Source: JACQHJ01 sp038063075
GTDB taxonomy: Bacteria; Patescibacteriota; Microgenomatia; Levybacterales; UBA12049
DNA: 7,053 bases
Assembly (NCBI GenBank): GCA_038063075.1
Contig: JBBTVW010000015.1
Coordinates: forward strand, 1 to 7,053
Reading direction: 5' to 3'
Shown here: one piece after another, positions 5,182 through 7,053 of the stretch
Layout: the number at the start of each line of letters is the position of its first letter
How positions within the stretch are numbered: position 1 is the stretch's first letter
The notes under the pieces: generated by a model
What the model was told of the DNA's origin: nothing
The model's input: only the letters and a program-made list of their open reading frames with translations
Database searches by the model: none
Made by a program: the position numbers and the translations under genes

Positions 5182-6411
5182 ATGGTAAAAGTAAGATTTG
5201 CTCCTAGTCCTACAGGTATTCAGCATATTGGTGGAATAAGAACTGCTCTATTTAATTTTCTTTATGCAAAGGCAAATAATGGAGTATTTATTCTAAGAAT
5301 TGAAGATACTGATCAAAAAAGATTGGTAGAGGGTTCAGTAGAGGCAATAATAGAAATGCTTAAGTGGCTTGAGATTGAACCAACAGGCGAAATTGTTCAT
5401 CAATCAGAGAGGCTAGATCTTTATAAAAAATATACAAAAGAGTTAATTGATAAAAATATTGCTTATGAAAAAGATGGAGCAGTCTATGTTAATGTTCCTG
5501 ATGAAAAAACTTTTGAATGGATCGATGCAGTTGGCAATAAAAAAATAAGCTTTGCAGGAAAAGATACAGAGGATTTTGTAATTCTAAAATCAGATGGTTT
5601 CCCAACCTATCATTTGGCAAATGTAGTAGACGATCATCTAATGGAAATAACACATGTGTTTAGGGGTGAAGAATGGATTTCTTCAACACCAAAGCATTTG
5701 TATCTATATGAGTCTTTTGGATGGGAACCACCAATGTTTGCTCATCTTCCTGTAATACTAGGAACTGATAAAACAAAGCTTTCCAAAAGGCATGGTGCAA
5801 AATCAGTCTTAGATTATAGAGATGAGGGTTATCTAAAGGAAACAATCTTAAATTATATGGCTCTCTTAGGTTGGAATCCAGGAGGAGATAGGGAAAAGAT
5901 AAGTCTTGATGAAATGGTAAAGCTTTTTAAGCTAGAAGATATTAATAGCGCAAATCCAATCTTTGATAGTGTTAAGTTTGAGTGGTTAAATGGTCTTTGG
6001 ATTAGAAGCATTGAGGACTTAGATAAAAGACTTGAGGATTTTTACGCTAAAGACAGTGAAGTACTGGATGTACTAAAAGGCGATAAAGCAAGAGAGATTG
6101 TAAGTGCAGCAGCATCAAGAATGAAAACACTTTTAGATTTTAAAAAATTAATAGATAAAAAACCATCAAGAGAGAAAACAGAAGATGAAAAAAAGATTGC
6201 TGCAAAGCTTCTTGAAGTTTTAAATGAAAAACTAGGAAGTGATTGGAGCGATGAGAAACTTCTTCTAACAATGAAAGAGTTTAGTAAGGAAAATGAGGTT
6301 TCTTTTAAATTAATCTTTTTCTTAATGACAGGTAAGGACTCAGGCATTGGAATTTTAGAATTAAATCAAATATACGGAAAAGAGTTTTTTGTAAAAAATC
6401 TCCAGAGTTAG
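5182..6411 (+). CDS. gltX: Glutamyl-tRNA synthetase with shortened connecting region
   Basis: A class I synthetase that attaches Glu to tRNA(Glu) in the cytoplasm, supplying translation. Visible signatures: FAPSPTGIQHIGG (6-18, HIGH box as HIGG), RIEDTD (39-44), LKSDGFPTYHLANVVDDH (135-152), RGEEW (161-165) and KLSKR (199-203, the KMSKS box). About 205 residues follow, close to the usual length for the helical anticodon-binding half. The total of 409 aa is shorter than the usual ~465-490. Most of the loss is between Y94 and D131, where the segment that carries the Cys/His zinc site in some bacterial GluRS is absent. The start at ATG 5182 directly precedes the conserved MVKVRFAPSPTG N-terminus. 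The stop (TAG) overlaps the stop of the convergent MFS gene. GluRS rather than GlnRS is indicated by overall sequence; whether it also charges tRNA(Gln) cannot be told by eye. Confidence 0.95.
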   Translation: MVKVRFAPSPTGIQHIGGIRTALFNFLYAKANNGVFILRIEDTDQKRLVEGSVEAIIEMLKWLEIEPTGEIVHQSERLDLYKKYTKELIDKNIAYEKDGAVYVNVPDEKTFEWIDAVGNKKISFAGKDTEDFVILKSDGFPTYHLANVVDDHLMEITHVFRGEEWISSTPKHLYLYESFGWEPPMFAHLPVILGTDKTKLSKRHGAKSVLDYRDEGYLKETILNYMALLGWNPGGDREKISLDEMVKLFKLEDINSANPIFDSVKFEWLNGLWIRSIEDLDKRLEDFYAKDSEVLDVLKGDKAREIVSAAASRMKTLLDFKKLIDKKPSREKTEDEKKIAAKLLEVLNEKLGSDWSDEKLLLTMKEFSKENEVSFKLIFFLMTGKDSGIGILELNQIYGKEFFVKNLQS

Positions 6412-7052
6412 AATGCGGATTCCTTCTTAATACCTTTTTTCAAAATTTGAGTGGTTAATAATAGACAAACTACTACTGCAACTGCTCCTGCAAGATAAGG
6501 GTATCCAATTCCAATTGTTGCAATTAGTCCTCCAGCAATAGGTCCAATTATTGTTCCAATACTCATATATGAAGCACTTATTCCCATCATTGATCCCTGA
6601 CTCTTCTCATCTGTTTCTTTTGATAGTATTGTTTGAATAAGTGGATTAATAAAAGAATTAGAAAAACCAAAAAGAATTGATAATCCTACAAATACAGCAA
6701 CGTTTCTAGTTACAAACATTCCAAGATATGCAATTATCATTAAAATTAAGGAGAATACAAATGTTTTCTTATCTCCTAATATTTTTGTAACCTTAGGTAA
6801 AAATACAATCTGAGTTACTAAACCTACTACGCCAAAAAGAGTAAATAATCCTGATATTTCATTTGCTGAAAGTCCTAATTCTTTTACTGAGAAAGGTTGG
6901 TAAGCATAAAGAAGCATTCCAAATGAAAAAGAATAAACTAGCATGATAAGAAGAGTTGCTCCAACATTTGGATCAGTAGCTGCATGAATTAATTTTGGAA
7001 AATCAAATAGTCTACCTTTTTTAACCTCACCAATATGCTTATTTGTTTCAGG
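6408..7052 (-). CDS. Major facilitator superfamily transporter, C-terminal half (5' end outside window)
   Basis: The 214 visible residues enter from the right edge in an open frame and end at a TAA (6408-6410). A polar loop (PETNKHIGEVKKGRLFDFPK and on), typical of the central cytoplasmic loop between the two halves of MFS proteins, leads into six hydrophobic segments, probably TM7-TM12. LPKVTKILGDKK lies between the second and third visible segments, where the second-half equivalent of MFS motif A (G-x-L-x-D-R-x-G-R type) is expected. IGTIIGPIAGGLIATIG is a Gly-rich helix near the end. The pattern resembles drug/proton antiporters of the DHA1/TetA type, but the substrate cannot be inferred. 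The ATG at 6944 is internal. Its 3' end overlaps gltX by 4 bases (TTAG, 6408-6411). Confidence 0.9.
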   Translation of the reverse strand, partial: PETNKHIGEVKKGRLFDFPKLIHAATDPNVGATLLIMLVYSFSFGMLLYAYQPFSVKELGLSANEISGLFTLFGVVGLVTQIVFLPKVTKILGDKKTFVFSLILMIIAYLGMFVTRNVAVFVGLSILFGFSNSFINPLIQTILSKETDEKSQGSMMGISASYMSIGTIIGPIAGGLIATIGIGYPYLAGAVAVVVCLLLTTQILKKGIKKESAF

Positions 7053-7053
7053 A

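Noticed and set aside
5143..5226. Longer starts (5226, or ATG 5181) for the minus-strand membrane protein
   Set aside because: The 5226 form overlaps the first 45 bases of gltX, and both would be translated through the promoter whose -10 lies just before ATG 5142; the added residues look unlike a normal N-terminus before the membrane segment.
5660..5845. 61-codon open frame on the minus strand inside gltX
   Set aside because: It is antisense to the conserved core of gltX (through the KLSKR region), has no recognisable protein features and no promoter or ribosome site of its own; it is a shadow of the plus-strand gene.
6042..6347. 101-codon open frame on the minus strand inside gltX
   Set aside because: Its composition is dominated by Ser, Phe and Leu, as expected from the complement of Lys/Glu-rich codons in the helical C-terminal half of GluRS. 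It is a shadow frame.
1..7053. Alternative genetic code (UGA as Gly), CRISPR, transposon or tRNA content
   Set aside because: No TGA is used as a stop here, but no gene needs UGA read-through either and seven stops are too few to judge. I saw no spaced direct repeats, transposase motifs, terminal inverted repeats or tRNA-like cloverleaf, and the two non-coding gaps are too small for such elements.

Overview
The window looks like ordinary chromosome from an AT-rich bacterium with a very compact genome. Seven protein genes occupy all but about 120 of 7053 bases: only two short divergent gaps (1786-1867 and 5143-5181) are non-coding, and every other junction overlaps. The density, the low GC, the short GAD-less AspRS with non-discriminating features, the shortened GluRS and the one-pass membrane protein of unknown function together suggest a Patescibacteria/CPR member, perhaps Microgenomates-like. 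That placement is an inference from gene style, not a phylogeny. Every gene reads through with the standard code; the seven stops are six TAA and one TAG.

Layout: (2-1333, +) 3' three quarters of recJ, entering from the left edge; (1330-1785, -) an unrecognised 151-aa protein with a TTG start, tail to tail with recJ; (1786-1867) a divergent promoter region built around an 11-bp palindrome; (1868-3217, +) aspS; (3192-4127, +) a membrane-anchored D,D-carboxypeptidase of peptidase family S11, overlapping aspS by 26 bases; (4102-5142, -) a 346-aa one-pass membrane protein of unknown function; (5143-5181) a 39-bp gap carrying two interlocked divergent promoters; (5182-6411, +) gltX; (6408-7052, -) the C-terminal half of an MFS transporter that runs off the right edge.

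Functionally this is a housekeeping mixture: DNA repair (RecJ), charging of tRNA with Asp and Glu, peptidoglycan trimming, and transport. If AspRS is non-discriminating, as its N-terminal domain suggests, the cell would make Asn-tRNA(Asn) through a GatCAB amidotransferase encoded elsewhere. The aspS-carboxypeptidase pair is the only likely operon within the window. The most interesting signals are in expression architecture. Both divergent gaps carry back-to-back sigma70-type promoters that share bases, and three of the four are spaced so that transcription would begin at or within about three bases of the start codon, i.e. leaderless or nearly leaderless mRNAs. All three convergent gene pairs overlap at their stop codons, leaving little room for ordinary terminators. 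I saw no mobile element, CRISPR array, RNA gene or new multi-gene system.
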